Assembly (NCBI GenBank): GCA_014802105.1
Contig: JAAVCX010000007.1
Coordinates: 11,848 to 75,847, forward strand
DNA length: 64,000 nucleotides
From: Bacteroides sp.
Lineage (GTDB): Bacteria; Bacteroidota; Bacteroidia; Bacteroidales; Muribaculaceae
Direction: 5' to 3'
Shown here: one piece after another, positions 34,742 to 43,748 of the stretch
How the letters are laid out: every line of letters starts with the position of its first letter
How positions within the stretch are numbered: the stretch's first letter is position 1
Made by a program: the position numbers and the translations under genes
The notes under the pieces: generated by a model
What the model was told of the DNA's origin: nothing
Seen by the model: the letters and a program-made list of their open reading frames with translations, nothing else
Database searches by the model: none

Positions 34742-35944
34742 TCAGTGAATGTTACGTCGGTTGAGCTCGGCCTGATAACGACGGGCATTGGCCTGATGGG
34801 TAGCATAGTCGGTGGCGAAGTTGTGATAGCCTGAGAAGTCTTCGCGTGCACACATATATATATATGGATGTTTTGGAGCGTTGAGCACTGCATCCATAGT
34901 GGTGGCGGCAGGGATCCTGATCGGACCGGGTGGCAGACCGGCCACACGATAGGTGTTGTAGGGCGACTCTACGCTCAGATGATTGCCGCGTATACGCTTC
35001 AGAGCAAAGTCTCCTACTGCAAACTTTACTGTCGGATCGGCCTGAAGTTTGATCCCACGGTCAAGCCGGTTGAGATAGAGACGTGCCACCTTGGGCCGCT
35101 CGTCAGCTTTGGCGGTCTCTTCTTCGACAATCGATGCCAATGTCGCTACATCCACTTTGCTCAACCCGAGAGCTTTGGCTTTATTGACACGATCTTCATT
35201 CCAGAATTTGTCACGATAGTCGAGCAGCCGCTTCACTACATTTTCGGGCGATGCGCTCCAATAAAACTCGTATGTGTCAGGAATAAAGGCTGCCGGAAAA
35301 GCCTCTCGTCTGAAGCCATGGTCGGGCAAGACTTCCAGACAAGCCTCCATAAATTCTTCGGGACTACACTCGAGCTGTCCGGCTATCCTGTCGACCAGTT
35401 GAGTGAATGTGCGGGTTCCGTTAAAGGTGACGCTTACGGGTGTCTGGCGTCCTGTAGTCATGCGTCGGGCGGTGCCAAGAGCCGTCTGACCGTTAGGAAC
35501 AAGGTAGGCACCCTCGCTTCTGGCTGGATTTCCACCCATAAGTTTCCACATTATATATACTCTTGTACCCATCGATGAGCCCAGATGTGTCTTGAGGCTG
35601 TCTTTTACCTGATAAGTGGTAGCATCCTTGGGTACATAGATCCACTCTCCGTCGCCGTCAGAGCCGGAGTAGGGGATAAAGGCAAACGCAAATATTGCGC
35701 CGACAAAGACCAGCAGGCTCAGCACAGCTATCATCACTCCCAACGAGTGACGATATATCCAACTGTCAGCTTGTCGCTTGGTGGCCGTTTTCTTACGTGT
35801 CGTTTTCTTGCGTGTAGTAGTCTGATCCAATTTCTTAGCTGTTGAGTAGAACTTATTTCCCTGACCCTCTTTATCGGCGGGAATGTAGTGAATCGATAAG
35901 ATGCTGAAGTTGTTCGCGCACCTCTTTGAGACGGCGTATCGCAT
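34742..35944 (-). CDS. mltG: Endolytic transglycosylase MltG
   Basis: 400 residues as called. One membrane helix (SLGVMIAVLSLLVFVGAIFAFAF, about residues 68-90), a LysM-like part, then the YceG/MltG catalytic domain with the Glu in ASIVEEETAK (about residue 272) and the C-terminal NTYRVAGLPPGPI string. Cuts nascent peptidoglycan and limits glycan strand length. The N-terminal region contains a basic repeat (TTRKKTTRKKTATKR). The ATG at 35944 overlaps the MerR gene by 74 nt; a non-ATG start nearer residue 40 is possible, so the true N terminus is uncertain. Confidence 0.85.
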   Translation of the reverse strand: MRYAVSKRCANNFSILSIHYIPADKEGQGNKFYSTAKKLDQTTTRKKTTRKKTATKRQADSWIYRHSLGVMIAVLSLLVFVGAIFAFAFIPYSGSDGDGEWIYVPKDATTYQVKDSLKTHLGSSMGTRVYIMWKLMGGNPARSEGAYLVPNGQTALGTARRMTTGRQTPVSVTFNGTRTFTQLVDRIAGQLECSPEEFMEACLEVLPDHGFRREAFPAAFIPDTYEFYWSASPENVVKRLLDYRDKFWNEDRVNKAKALGLSKVDVATLASIVEEETAKADERPKVARLYLNRLDRGIKLQADPTVKFAVGDFALKRIRGNHLSVESPYNTYRVAGLPPGPIRIPAATTMDAVLNAPKHPYIYMCAREDFSGYHNFATDYATHQANARRYQAELNRRNIH

Positions 35945-36209
35945 CGGCTTTCTTGGCCACTCCGTCGCGATTGAGTTTCAGCTCAGCCTGAGCAGCCTCC
36001 ATTTTCAAGCCCCGGTCATGAACCAGAAACTTGATCATGCGTATATTTTCTATGTCGGCCGGGGTGTAACGCCGTGTACCACCTCCGCTTCTGCCGGCCC
36101 TGATGGATGGAAACTGAGTCTCCCAATATCTCAGAGTCGACTGTGGCACGTTGACCATTTCGGCCACTTCGCTTATCTTATAATATAGTTTGTCGGTGTT
36201 CTCCTGCAT
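35871..36209 (-). CDS. MerR family transcriptional regulator
   Basis: 112 residues from the ATG at 36209 (MQENTDKLYY); the ORF-track start adds ten unlikely residues. A winged-helix DNA-binding domain: YYKISEVAEMVNVPQSTLRYWE, then GGTRRYTPADIENI and a short dimerising helix. No effector domain or Cys cluster is present, so the inducer is unknown. Located just upstream of and overlapping mltG; orthologues often sit in this position in Bacteroidetes. Confidence 0.88.
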   Translation of the reverse strand: MQENTDKLYYKISEVAEMVNVPQSTLRYWETQFPSIRAGRSGGGTRRYTPADIENIRMIKFLVHDRGLKMEAAQAELKLNRDGVAKKADAIRRLKEVREQLQHLIDSLHSRR

Positions 36210-36226
36210 GGGTTGTTTTATCTCTA

Positions 36227-36234
36227 CAAAGATA
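36227..36234 (-). promoter_or_regulatory. Probable -7 element of the merR-mltG operon
   Basis: TATCTTTG on the minus strand 17 nt before the MerR ATG fits TAnnTTTG and leaves a very short leader. No convincing -33 TTTG is visible. The region 36235-36440 between this and the lipoprotein promoter is AT-rich with no gene seen. Confidence 0.45.
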
Positions 36235-36444
36235 CACAAAATCCAAGAATTTAACCTTCCATGATTAATAATTCCCCAATTATGATGACCGATGTGAGAG
36301 CATGCATCTGGTTTTTGCGTCCTTCTTTGTCTGCGTATTTTTTGGAAAAATGCCCTTATTTGTTAAATTTTGTCAATGTGTTTTACTATTTTTCATATAT
36401 TTTTACTTAATATCGCGTCTTCGCCAAAAAAATCCTAAAAATTA

Positions 36445-36475
36445 TTTGCAATGTCAGAAATTTGCCTTAACTTTG
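36445..36475 (+). promoter_or_regulatory. Strong promoter of the small lipoprotein gene
   Basis: TTTG (36445-36448), exactly 19 nt, then TAACTTTG (36468-36475): a full match to the Bacteroidetes consensus. The ATG is 52 nt downstream. Expected to give high expression. Confidence 0.75.
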
Positions 36476-36527
36476 CATCGTTTTTGAAGCTTAAATATTG
36501 TTCAATAATTTAACGAGAAAAAAGAAA

Positions 36528-36728
36528 ATGAAAAAGTTATTTTTCGTAGCCGCTGTTGCTCTCTGCGCAACTATGGTATCTTGCGGTTCTTCTGACAAGG
36601 CCGCTCAGGAAACTGCTGAGCCCGCTGTAGAAGAGGTAGCAGTAGAGGAAGTTGCTGTTGCCGTTGACAGCGTAGTTGCTGATAGCGCTGCTGCTGTTGT
36701 TGACAGCGCCGCTGTTGTAGCTGAGTAA
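36528..36728 (+). CDS. Tiny Ala/Val/Glu-rich lipoprotein
   Basis: 66 residues from the ATG at 36528 (MKKLFFVAAV); the upstream ORF start is rejected because the standard Lys-Lys signal begins here. Lipobox MVSC with Cys near residue 19 gives a mature chain of only about 48 residues, nearly all A, V, E, D and S in near-repeats such as VEEVAVEEVAV and VVDSAAAVVDSAAVV. Strongly acidic. Strong promoter and a clean terminator frame it as a single-gene, probably abundant envelope component. No family recognised. Confidence 0.7.
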   Translation: MKKLFFVAAVALCATMVSCGSSDKAAQETAEPAVEEVAVEEVAVAVDSVVADSAAAVVDSAAVVAE

Positions 36729-36795
36729 TTCAGGCTACGTCTGCTTAAGAAGTCCCGTGGCTATTTTAGCCTCGGAGACTTCCATCTACGAGTCT

Positions 36796-36832
36796 AAGCT
36801 GATTGCTGTTCAAAAGCGACCAGCTTTTTTTT
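36796..36832 (+). terminator. Terminator of the small lipoprotein gene
   Basis: AAGCTGATTGCT pairs with AGCGACCAGCTT (two G-U pairs) around a 7-nt loop and is followed by a run of T. Located 68 nt after the stop codon. Confidence 0.75.
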
Positions 36833-36872
36833 ATGCCCTTCAGCTTAGATATGTGGTTGGAACTATAAAACA

Positions 36873-36937
36873 AGAGACACATATCTCGTGACTCATCGTT
36901 GAGAATAAATCTCATGAGGCTCGAGAAATGTGTCTCT
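36873..36937. terminator. Large hairpin between convergent lipoprotein and fucP genes
   Basis: AGAGACACATATCTCG (36873-36888) and CGAGAAATGTGTCTCT (36922-36937) pair at 15 of 16 positions; T-rich sequence follows on both strands. Likely terminator for fucP and possibly one of a family of similar palindromes in this genome. Confidence 0.55.
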
Positions 36938-36991
36938 GTTTTTGGGGGATGTGATATTTTTCGGTTGTATGAATGAATGATTACAGGGAGT

Positions 36992-38293
36992 TCAGCCTCT
37001 GATACGTCTCAGTCCGTAGCAGGCCACGACAACAAAGCAGATCAGTGGCAATACAAACGACACGTTGACCGACGGGAGAGACATCACGCAGTCTCCGCTG
37101 TCGATGATAGCTGCTTGAAGAGGGGGTAATATAGAGCCTCCAAGTATAGCCATGATCAGACCTGCGGCTCCAAACTTGGCATCGTCGCCCAGGCCTTCAA
37201 GAGCGATTCCATAAATTGTGGGAAACATCAGTGACATGCAGCCCGACACTCCAACAAGGCAATAGAGGCCCGGGCGCCCGTCAATAAATATCACCCCGAT
37301 AGTCAGGAGAGTGGCGGCAGTCGCGAGTAATGAGAGCAGACGCCCGGCATTGACCCAGCGGAGCATCATTGTACACACAAATCGGCTGCAACAGAATATC
37401 ACCATTGCAATGATATTGTAGCGTTGGGAGAGTACCTCGGCACTCTTCTCGTCCATTCCCTCGAGCATGAATAAGCGTGTGCCATACTGGATTATGAAAG
37501 TCCAGCACATGATCTGAGCACCTACATAAAAGAACTGAGCGATCACTCCCTCTCTGTAACGTGGAAGCGAAAATATGCGCTTGAGTGTCGGGACGAAGTC
37601 TATCGAGTGACTCTTGTCTCCGTTGTGGGGCATCTTGACCAGTGCGATCAGTATGAACATAGCGACCACTACCAGACCAATAAAAACGTAAGGGGTGATA
37701 AGAGTGAGAAGATCTGCATCTCTCACCGCTTCAAACTCCTCTTCGCTCAGCAGAGCGCGCTCGCTTGTCTCGAGCGGTGAGAGCCGGGCCTGGATGAAGT
37801 TCATGGCCACCCACATACCCATCAGAGAACCTACCGGATTGAACGACTGAGCCATATTAAGTCGACGGGTAGCCGTCTCCTCCGAGCCCATAGAGAGGAT
37901 ATAAGGATTACAGCTTGTTTCAAGAAAAGACAGGCCGCAGGTGAGGATAAAGTATGCGATCAGAAAAGGATAATAGGCTCCCGTAAGCATGGCCGGATAG
38001 AACAGAAACGCTCCAATAGCATAGAGACCCAGCCCGAGAAGCACGCCCGATTTATAAGTATATCGTCTGATAAACATGGCAGCCGGAAATGCCATGGCGA
38101 AATAACCGCCATAGAAAGCGACCTGAACCAGCGTACCGTCGGTTACGCTCATGCGGAAGATTTTGGAGAATGCTTTCACCATCGGGTTGGTGATGTCGTT
38201 GGCAAACCCCCACAGGGCAAAACAGGATGTGATCAGTACGAACGGCACCAGATAGCTGACACCGTTGTATTTCAGTAATGATTTAGATGACAT
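36992..38293 (-). CDS. fucP: L-fucose:H+ symporter FucP-like sugar MFS transporter
   Basis: 433 residues with 12 predicted helices. The start LVPFVLITSCFALWGFANDITNPMV is diagnostic of FucP-type permeases, including the Asp and Asn of the substrate/proton site. Also FLETSCNPYILSMGSEETATRRLN, typical of the fucose/glucose-galactose subfamily. Imports L-fucose from host mucin glycans. Last of three fucose genes on this strand; 38 nt after the mutarotase. Confidence 0.88.
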   Translation of the reverse strand: MSSKSLLKYNGVSYLVPFVLITSCFALWGFANDITNPMVKAFSKIFRMSVTDGTLVQVAFYGGYFAMAFPAAMFIRRYTYKSGVLLGLGLYAIGAFLFYPAMLTGAYYPFLIAYFILTCGLSFLETSCNPYILSMGSEETATRRLNMAQSFNPVGSLMGMWVAMNFIQARLSPLETSERALLSEEEFEAVRDADLLTLITPYVFIGLVVVAMFILIALVKMPHNGDKSHSIDFVPTLKRIFSLPRYREGVIAQFFYVGAQIMCWTFIIQYGTRLFMLEGMDEKSAEVLSQRYNIIAMVIFCCSRFVCTMMLRWVNAGRLLSLLATAATLLTIGVIFIDGRPGLYCLVGVSGCMSLMFPTIYGIALEGLGDDAKFGAAGLIMAILGGSILPPLQAAIIDSGDCVMSLPSVNVSFVLPLICFVVVACYGLRRIRG

Positions 38294-38331
38294 AAGTTGA
38301 TGTGAGTTAGGCGAACACTATCGGGGCTTTG

Positions 38332-38739
38332 TCATTGCCCGGGCTCGGCTGTATTATATAGGTGAAAGACTCGCTCCATCGGTTGCCATTTCTCAGCCGA
38401 CGAGGCCCCCGGTTTCGTGAGTTGAAATACCGACATATAGTCTTCCCATTCCTGCTGACGGGGCAGAGTGGCCAGACGCTCCATAGCCGCCTCAAGATCG
38501 AGATCGGCAGGTGTCTCCAGTATCATGAACAGTCGGGTGTCACGCAGATATATCTCCATCTCGAGTATGCCGACCTGACGTATTCCCGCGAGTATTTCAG
38601 GCCAGATGCGGTCGGCCGAGTGGCGCAGACGGTATTCGGCAATAAGAGCCTGATCATCGCGCAGATCGAGAGTGCGGCAATAGCGGCGGCGTGAGGTAGG
38701 CTGGGGGTCTATCAGATAGCCCTGATCGTTAGGATTCAT
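38332..38739 (-). CDS. L-fucose/L-rhamnose mutarotase family protein
   Basis: 135 residues from the ATG at 38739 (MNPNDQGYLI). The ORF-track start at 38850 lies inside the MITE-like repeat and is rejected. The sequence RYCRTLDLRDDQALIAEYRLRHS, EMEIYLRDTRLFMILE and QEWEDYMSVFQ matches the RhaM/FucM-type mutarotase family (dimeric alpha/beta barrel) that interconverts sugar anomers. Between fucI and fucP it most likely acts on L-fucose. Confidence 0.82.
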   Translation of the reverse strand: MNPNDQGYLIDPQPTSRRRYCRTLDLRDDQALIAEYRLRHSADRIWPEILAGIRQVGILEMEIYLRDTRLFMILETPADLDLEAAMERLATLPRQQEWEDYMSVFQLTKPGASSAEKWQPMERVFHLYNTAEPGQ

Positions 38740-38784
38740 GGTGATTGGAAAATAAGGAAAAAAGCAAAGCTTGTCAATAAGGAA

Positions 38785-38912
38785 ATAAGGCTGTGTCATA
38801 AATGCTCTTGTAGGGGCACACGGCCGTGTGTCTTCGGCTATGTGATACACAGAGGGGATGCACGATCCGTGTGTCCCTACAAGATTAAATTACAGATTAT
38901 GACACAGCTTAT
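38785..38912. mobile_element. MITE-like palindromic element
   Basis: Outer terminal repeats ATAAGGCTGTGTCATAA and TTATGACACAGCTTAT match except for one inserted base. Nested inside are CTTGTAGGGGCACACGG and CCGTGTGTCCCTACAAG, pairing 16 of 17. Total about 128 bp with no ORF of its own. The ends resemble insertion-sequence terminal repeats. No clear target duplication seen. It lies between fucI and the mutarotase gene, in the middle of the fucose operon. Confidence 0.6.
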
Positions 38913-38937
38913 CCGTTATTTTGATACGTTCAGGCGA

Positions 38938-40716
38938 TTATTTATAGATAGGCCCGAAATTAGAGCATGCGCGGTAGTCGGCACCCTCCTTGTCCATTCC
39001 GAAAGCGTTCCACACAGCGGGTCGGAAGATACGGGAGTCCTCTACATTGTGCATGCAAACGGGGATGCGCAGTATCGAGGCCAGGGTGATCAGGTCGGCT
39101 CCGATATGGCCGTATGAGATAGCTCCGTGGTTGGCTCCCCAATTGTTCATGACCGAATAAACGTCTTTGAAAGCATCGCGATCGGGACACAGACGGGGCA
39201 CAAACCAGGTGGTAGGCCAGGTGGGATCGGTGCGCATATCGAGTGTCTTGTTGATCTCGGGATCGATCTCCACAGTCCAACCCTCGGCTATCTGGAGTAC
39301 GGGGCCGAGACCCTTCACGAGATTGAGTCGAGACATGGTGACGGGCATACCGCCTCGGGTGAGGAAGTTGCTCGAGAAACCTCCGCCGCGGAAGTAGTCG
39401 CGGTCGGCCGGATACCAGGTGGTGGCAGCCAGACAGGCGTTCATGTCCTCCTCGGTCATCTCCCACGAGGGTTTCATACAGGGTTCGCCCTGAGAATTGA
39501 TGCTGGCACCGGTGGCATCGAGAGTCGTGGCTCCTGAGTTAATGAGGTGGATTATACCGTCCTTGGCGCGGCCGGTGAGTTCCTTGCCGGTCACACGCTT
39601 CACAGCCTCGGGGCTCCAGTAGGTGCGAACGTCTGAGAACATCTGGCCACAACCGGTCAGCAGATGGCCGAAGAGCATGGCCACACCGTTGCAAGCATCG
39701 TTCTCGGTAGCAAGCACAAAGGCTTCGCGTATACCGTTCCAATCAAAAGAGGTGTTCATCAGGGCTTCGGTGTAATCTCCGTTGGGCTTCCAATCAGTCC
39801 ACTGACGCTGACCTTGGAAACCGCCGGCGATAGCATTGTGACCCAAGGCTTCCTCCTTAAATCCGAGCTCTTTCAGGCGTGGGTTACCTTTCATGAGATC
39901 GCGCACGATAAGTGTCATCTTGACGATAAACTCCCAGTCGGCATCCTTCTGCTCGCGGGTCTTCTTTTTCTCGGGACGGTTCTTGAAGTCTTCCCCTTCG
40001 TTCACCTTGCAGTATTTCTCGGTCCAGGCCATAGCCTTGGCAAACTCTTCTTGATCATAAATACCCTCATCCATGCGGCGGAGTATCTCGGTCTCGTCAA
40101 CGCTCTCGTTGCGCATACCAAGATATTCCTGGAAGAAGTTCGGGTCGACGATCGAGCCGGCGATGCCCATACACATGCTACCGATAGAGAGATAGCTCTT
40201 TCCGCGCATGATAGCTACAGCCATGGCCGAGCGGGTGAATCGTAATAGCTTCTCAGCCACATCGGCCGGGATGGTATTGTCGTCGAGATCCTGCACGTCG
40301 TGTCCATAGATACCGAAGGCGGGAAGGCCTTTCTGAGCGTGACCGGCGAGAACTGCGGCAAGATACACGGCACCGGGACGCTCGGTGCCATTGAAGCCCC
40401 ACACTGCCTTAGGCCAATGGGGGTGCATGTCCATAGTCTCCGAGCCGTAACACCAGCAGGAGGTCACGGTGATGGTGGCACCTACGCCCTCGCGTTCAAA
40501 TTTCTCGGCACAGGCTGCTGCCTCGGCTACTCGCCCTATGGTGCTGTCAGCCACGACACACTCAATGGGAGTGCCGTCGGGATAACGCAGATTGCTTGAG
40601 ATAAGATCAGCCACGGCTTTGGCAAGATTCATAGTCTTGTCCTCGAGGCTCTCGCGGACACCGCCTTGGCGACCGTCGATGGTAGGACGAATACCGATTT
40701 TGGGATAGTTGCTCAT
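38938..40716 (-). CDS. fucI: L-fucose isomerase
   Basis: 592 residues, the standard FucI size. Converts L-fucose to L-fuculose in the cytoplasm with Mn2+. [25 protein letters not shown] and [34 protein letters not shown]-type sequence are near-identical to known FucI; Glu/Asp metal-site regions are intact and the C terminus is complete. First gene of the fucose group behind its own promoter; kinase and aldolase genes are not in the window. Confidence 0.96.
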   Translation of the reverse strand: MSNYPKIGIRPTIDGRQGGVRESLEDKTMNLAKAVADLISSNLRYPDGTPIECVVADSTIGRVAEAAACAEKFEREGVGATITVTSCWCYGSETMDMHPHWPKAVWGFNGTERPGAVYLAAVLAGHAQKGLPAFGIYGHDVQDLDDNTIPADVAEKLLRFTRSAMAVAIMRGKSYLSIGSMCMGIAGSIVDPNFFQEYLGMRNESVDETEILRRMDEGIYDQEEFAKAMAWTEKYCKVNEGEDFKNRPEKKKTREQKDADWEFIVKMTLIVRDLMKGNPRLKELGFKEEALGHNAIAGGFQGQRQWTDWKPNGDYTEALMNTSFDWNGIREAFVLATENDACNGVAMLFGHLLTGCGQMFSDVRTYWSPEAVKRVTGKELTGRAKDGIIHLINSGATTLDATGASINSQGEPCMKPSWEMTEEDMNACLAATTWYPADRDYFRGGGFSSNFLTRGGMPVTMSRLNLVKGLGPVLQIAEGWTVEIDPEINKTLDMRTDPTWPTTWFVPRLCPDRDAFKDVYSVMNNWGANHGAISYGHIGADLITLASILRIPVCMHNVEDSRIFRPAVWNAFGMDKEGADYRACSNFGPIYK

Positions 40717-40778
40717 GGTAATAGTGAGTTATGGTTGTTCTATTAATTTTAGTTTAGGTGATGCTTTGCATCCTCCCC

Positions 40779-40810
40779 CAAAATTACTTATAATATCTCA
40801 AATCACCAAA
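40779..40810 (-). promoter_or_regulatory. Promoter of the fucose operon
   Basis: Minus strand: TTTG (40807-40810), 20 nt, TAATTTTG (40779-40786). The fucI ATG is 63 nt downstream. Good consensus and spacing. Confidence 0.65.
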
Positions 40811-40878
40811 ACAAAAATTCTTGCTCTTTTTCTATGGCGTAGAGATGGCCAGGGTGTTTTTGGGTGAAGATTTTTTCG

Positions 40879-40886
40879 TAACTTTG
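40879..40886 (+). promoter_or_regulatory. -7 element immediately before the His-rich protein gene
   Basis: TAACTTTG is a perfect -7 match only 4 nt before the GTG start at 40891, so the transcript would be almost or fully leaderless. The best TTTG lies 16 nt upstream, shorter than usual. Confidence 0.4.
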
Positions 40887-40890
40887 CAAT

Positions 40891-41295
40891 GTGAAACCAT
40901 GCCATCGTAAATACATAGCTGTGTTTCTTCTGGGTGTTTTCGTGAGTTTTGTCGGCGGAACCACTCTTTTTCTTCACACCCATATTCTTGAAGGGGCGGT
41001 CATTACCCATTCCCATCCATATCTGCCCTCGGTCCCTCATTCCCATACCACACAATCTTTTCAGTTCATAGCCTCGGCTATGTCGGCGGCACAGCAGGTG
41101 CTCCCCTCCGATGAGCTCTATCTCTCCACTTCTTTTGTCTTGGTTTCTGTTATTGACAATGTGGGTGAGATTTTCTTTATTTCAGTCGAGTCAGCGACCT
41201 CCTTTTTGCGTGCCCCTCCGGTCGACCTGTTTTTTATTCAGTTTCCCGTTTTATTTCATTATTTTTCCGACGTTACTGACAGCAGGTCTATCTGA
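40891..41295 (+). CDS. His-rich membrane-anchored protein upstream of a TonB receptor
   Basis: 134 residues starting at GTG (no in-frame ATG until mid-protein). One N-terminal hydrophobic helix (YIAVFLLGVFVSFVGGTTLF) then LHTHILEGAVITHSHPYLPSVPHSHT, a cluster of His residues suited to binding zinc, copper or another metal. The rest is mildly hydrophobic with no recognised fold. Positioned 80 nt before a TonB-dependent receptor, so a role in metal or metal-complex uptake or sensing is inferred. Similar short His-rich proteins are, to my memory, found beside such receptors in Bacteroidales. Confidence 0.6.
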   Translation: MKPCHRKYIAVFLLGVFVSFVGGTTLFLHTHILEGAVITHSHPYLPSVPHSHTTQSFQFIASAMSAAQQVLPSDELYLSTSFVLVSVIDNVGEIFFISVESATSFLRAPPVDLFFIQFPVLFHYFSDVTDSRSI

Positions 41296-41375
41296 TTGGA
41301 CAGCTCGACAATCTTGAGTTGCCATGTGTTTTATGGGCCTCGTTGTCTGGTCCATAAATTTGCATAATCCAATCA

Positions 41376-43682
41376 ATGTCTTTCAGAATATTTGTCTCGG
41401 CGGTTATCGCACTGGTGGCCTCTGTCTGTAATCTTTCCAATGCTCAGTCTCTCTCCGACGCTAATATCGTAGGCCACGTCATAGACTCTTCTACCGGAGA
41501 GCACCTTCCGTTCCACACCATTGCGCTCCGCGGCACTTCTATCGGTACTGTCAGTGATGCTTCGGGTCACTTCGCTCTACGCAACATCCCCCCGGGCGAC
41601 TATGTCATCGAAGCCTCGGCCATAGGTTATACTACCAAATCACATAAAGTAAATGTTGTGAAAGGTAAGACTATCGAAGTTAATTTCGAGGTCGATCCCG
41701 ACGCGATGCTTCTCGACCAGGTTGTTGTGACCGGTAGCAAGAGCGAACAGAAGCGTCGCGAGAGTTCATCGCTGGTCAATGTGGTGACTGCCAAACTGTT
41801 TGAAAATGTATCGGCCTGTTCGCTGGCCGACGGTCTCAATTTTCAACCCGGAGTCAGGGTTGAGAACGATTGTCAGAACTGTGGCTTCACCCAGGTGAGA
41901 GTCAACGGTCTTGACGGTCATTATTCCCAGATACTCATGAACTCCCGTCCGGTGTTCTCGGCTCTCACGGGCGTTTACGGTCTTGAACAGATTCCTGCCA
42001 ATATGATCGACCGTGTCGAGGTGATGCGCGGAGGCGGATCGGCTCTCTTTGGCTCTTCGGCTATCGGTGGCACTATTAATATTATCACCAAAGACCCGGT
42101 GGTCAACTATGCCGAGGTGAGTCACAGACTCATGTCGGTGGGATGTAGCGGTGCGCTCGACAACAATACAACCCTCAATGCTTCGGTGGTCGGCAACAAC
42201 GGCCGTCTCGGACTTACTGTCTATGGACAGAGTCGCCACCGCGACGGTTACGATCATGATGGCGACGGCTTCACCGAGATAGCCACTCTTTCGTCGCGCA
42301 CTCTCGGCACCCGAGCTTTCATGCGCCCGTCGGCCAATTCGCGTCTCACGGCCGAGTGGCACACCACCCACGAGTATCGACGGGGAGGCGATGCGCTCGA
42401 GCTGCCCCCTCACATGGCTCTCGTCGCCGAGGAGGTCGATCATAACATCAATGCCGGTGAAGTCTCCTATGATCTCTGGAACTCTTCGCGCTCCAATCGT
42501 CTCGGTGTCTTTGTCGCCCTCCAGAACACCCGTCGCAAAAGCTACTATGGCAGCGATATGGATCCCAATGCCTATGGTCGCACCCACGATCTTGTCACTA
42601 CTGCCGGAGCGCAGTGGACTCACTCATTCTCCCGTCTCCTCTTCATGCCTTCTGAACTTATAGCCGGCCTCGAGTATAACTATAACTATCTTCGGGACAT
42701 AACGGTCGGCTATGACCACGACGTCACCCAGCGGGTACATATTTATAGCGCTTATCTGCAGAACGAATGGCGCACCTCTCGTTGGGGCTTCCTGATAGGG
42801 GCACGTGTAGACCGTCACTCGCTCATTCACAATCCTATCATCTCTCCGAGAGCCAATATCCGTTTTAATCCGTCCGACAACCTTAACTTCCGTCTTTCCT
42901 ATTCGACCGGCTTCCGTTCACCCCAGGCCTATGACGAGGATTTCCATGTGGCTGTCGTTGGCGGCGACCGTCTTGTCACCGTGCTTGCCCACGATCTCAA
43001 GCAGGAGAGCAGCAATTCGTTCAGCGCATCGGCCGACCTGTACCGACGTTTCGGTTCAGTGCAGGCCAATCTGTTGGTCGAAGGTTTCTATACCGACCTG
43101 CGCGATGTCTTTGCCCTGCGCCAGCTTCCCGATCCTGACGATGCCGGCAATGCCGTGCTCGAGCGTTACAACGGCAGTGGTGCCCGTGTGGCCGGACTCA
43201 ATGTGGAGACCCGATTTGTTTTCTCGTCGCGCACTCAGTTGCAGGCCGGCGCCACATTTCAGCGTAGCCGTTACAAAAAGCCCGAGCAGTGGAGCGATAA
43301 TCCTGACGTAGCTCCCGTGAAAAGAATGTTCCGCACCCCCGATGCCTACGGTTATTTCACATTCTCCCATAAATTCACCCGCGCTCTGGGGTCATCGGTT
43401 TCAGGCACTTGGTCGGGCCCGATGCTCGTACAGCACCTCGAAGGATCAGGCACTCCGGTCGATGTTGCCGAGACCACCCCTTCGTTCTTTGACCTCGGCC
43501 TTAAGCTTTCCTACGAGTTCAAGATTCTCTCCGATTCCTGTCTGGAGTTTGATGCCGGCATTTCCAATATCTTTAATTCCTATCAGAAGACCTTCGACAA
43601 AGGTCACCTGCGTGATTCAGGCTATATCTATGGCCCCGGACTTCCTCGCTCTGTCTATGTATCGGCTAAGGTTCATATCTGA
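41376..43682 (+). CDS. TonB-dependent outer-membrane receptor
   Basis: 768 residues. Signal peptide to about residue 24, then a carboxypeptidase-regulatory-like domain (HVIDSSTGEHLPFHTIALRG), a plug domain (about residues 110-225, with RVNGLDGHYSQILMNSRPV and EVMRGGGSALFGSSAIGGTINI) and a 22-strand barrel ending YVSAKVHI. Not a SusC: it is shorter and has no SusD partner, so a siderophore, haem, cobalamin or metal ligand is more likely than a glycan. An NDCQNCGF Cys pair in the plug and the preceding His-rich protein point to metal. Ligand not determinable by eye. Confidence 0.88.
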   Translation: MSFRIFVSAVIALVASVCNLSNAQSLSDANIVGHVIDSSTGEHLPFHTIALRGTSIGTVSDASGHFALRNIPPGDYVIEASAIGYTTKSHKVNVVKGKTIEVNFEVDPDAMLLDQVVVTGSKSEQKRRESSSLVNVVTAKLFENVSACSLADGLNFQPGVRVENDCQNCGFTQVRVNGLDGHYSQILMNSRPVFSALTGVYGLEQIPANMIDRVEVMRGGGSALFGSSAIGGTINIITKDPVVNYAEVSHRLMSVGCSGALDNNTTLNASVVGNNGRLGLTVYGQSRHRDGYDHDGDGFTEIATLSSRTLGTRAFMRPSANSRLTAEWHTTHEYRRGGDALELPPHMALVAEEVDHNINAGEVSYDLWNSSRSNRLGVFVALQNTRRKSYYGSDMDPNAYGRTHDLVTTAGAQWTHSFSRLLFMPSELIAGLEYNYNYLRDITVGYDHDVTQRVHIYSAYLQNEWRTSRWGFLIGARVDRHSLIHNPIISPRANIRFNPSDNLNFRLSYSTGFRSPQAYDEDFHVAVVGGDRLVTVLAHDLKQESSNSFSASADLYRRFGSVQANLLVEGFYTDLRDVFALRQLPDPDDAGNAVLERYNGSGARVAGLNVETRFVFSSRTQLQAGATFQRSRYKKPEQWSDNPDVAPVKRMFRTPDAYGYFTFSHKFTRALGSSVSGTWSGPMLVQHLEGSGTPVDVAETTPSFFDLGLKLSYEFKILSDSCLEFDAGISNIFNSYQKTFDKGHLRDSGYIYGPGLPRSVYVSAKVHI

Positions 43683-43720
43683 TTGTAGGTATCGGGAGTG
43701 AGATTTCACGGAATTTTGAT

Positions 43721-43728
43721 TATCTTTG
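43721..43728 (+). promoter_or_regulatory. Probable -7 element of the CE12/GH115 genes
   Basis: TATCTTTG, 20 nt before the ATG at 43749, fits TAnnTTTG. No TTTG at the usual -33 distance, which may mean an activator is needed. Confidence 0.45.
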
Positions 43729-43748
43729 CAAAACTACTGTTTTAACCC

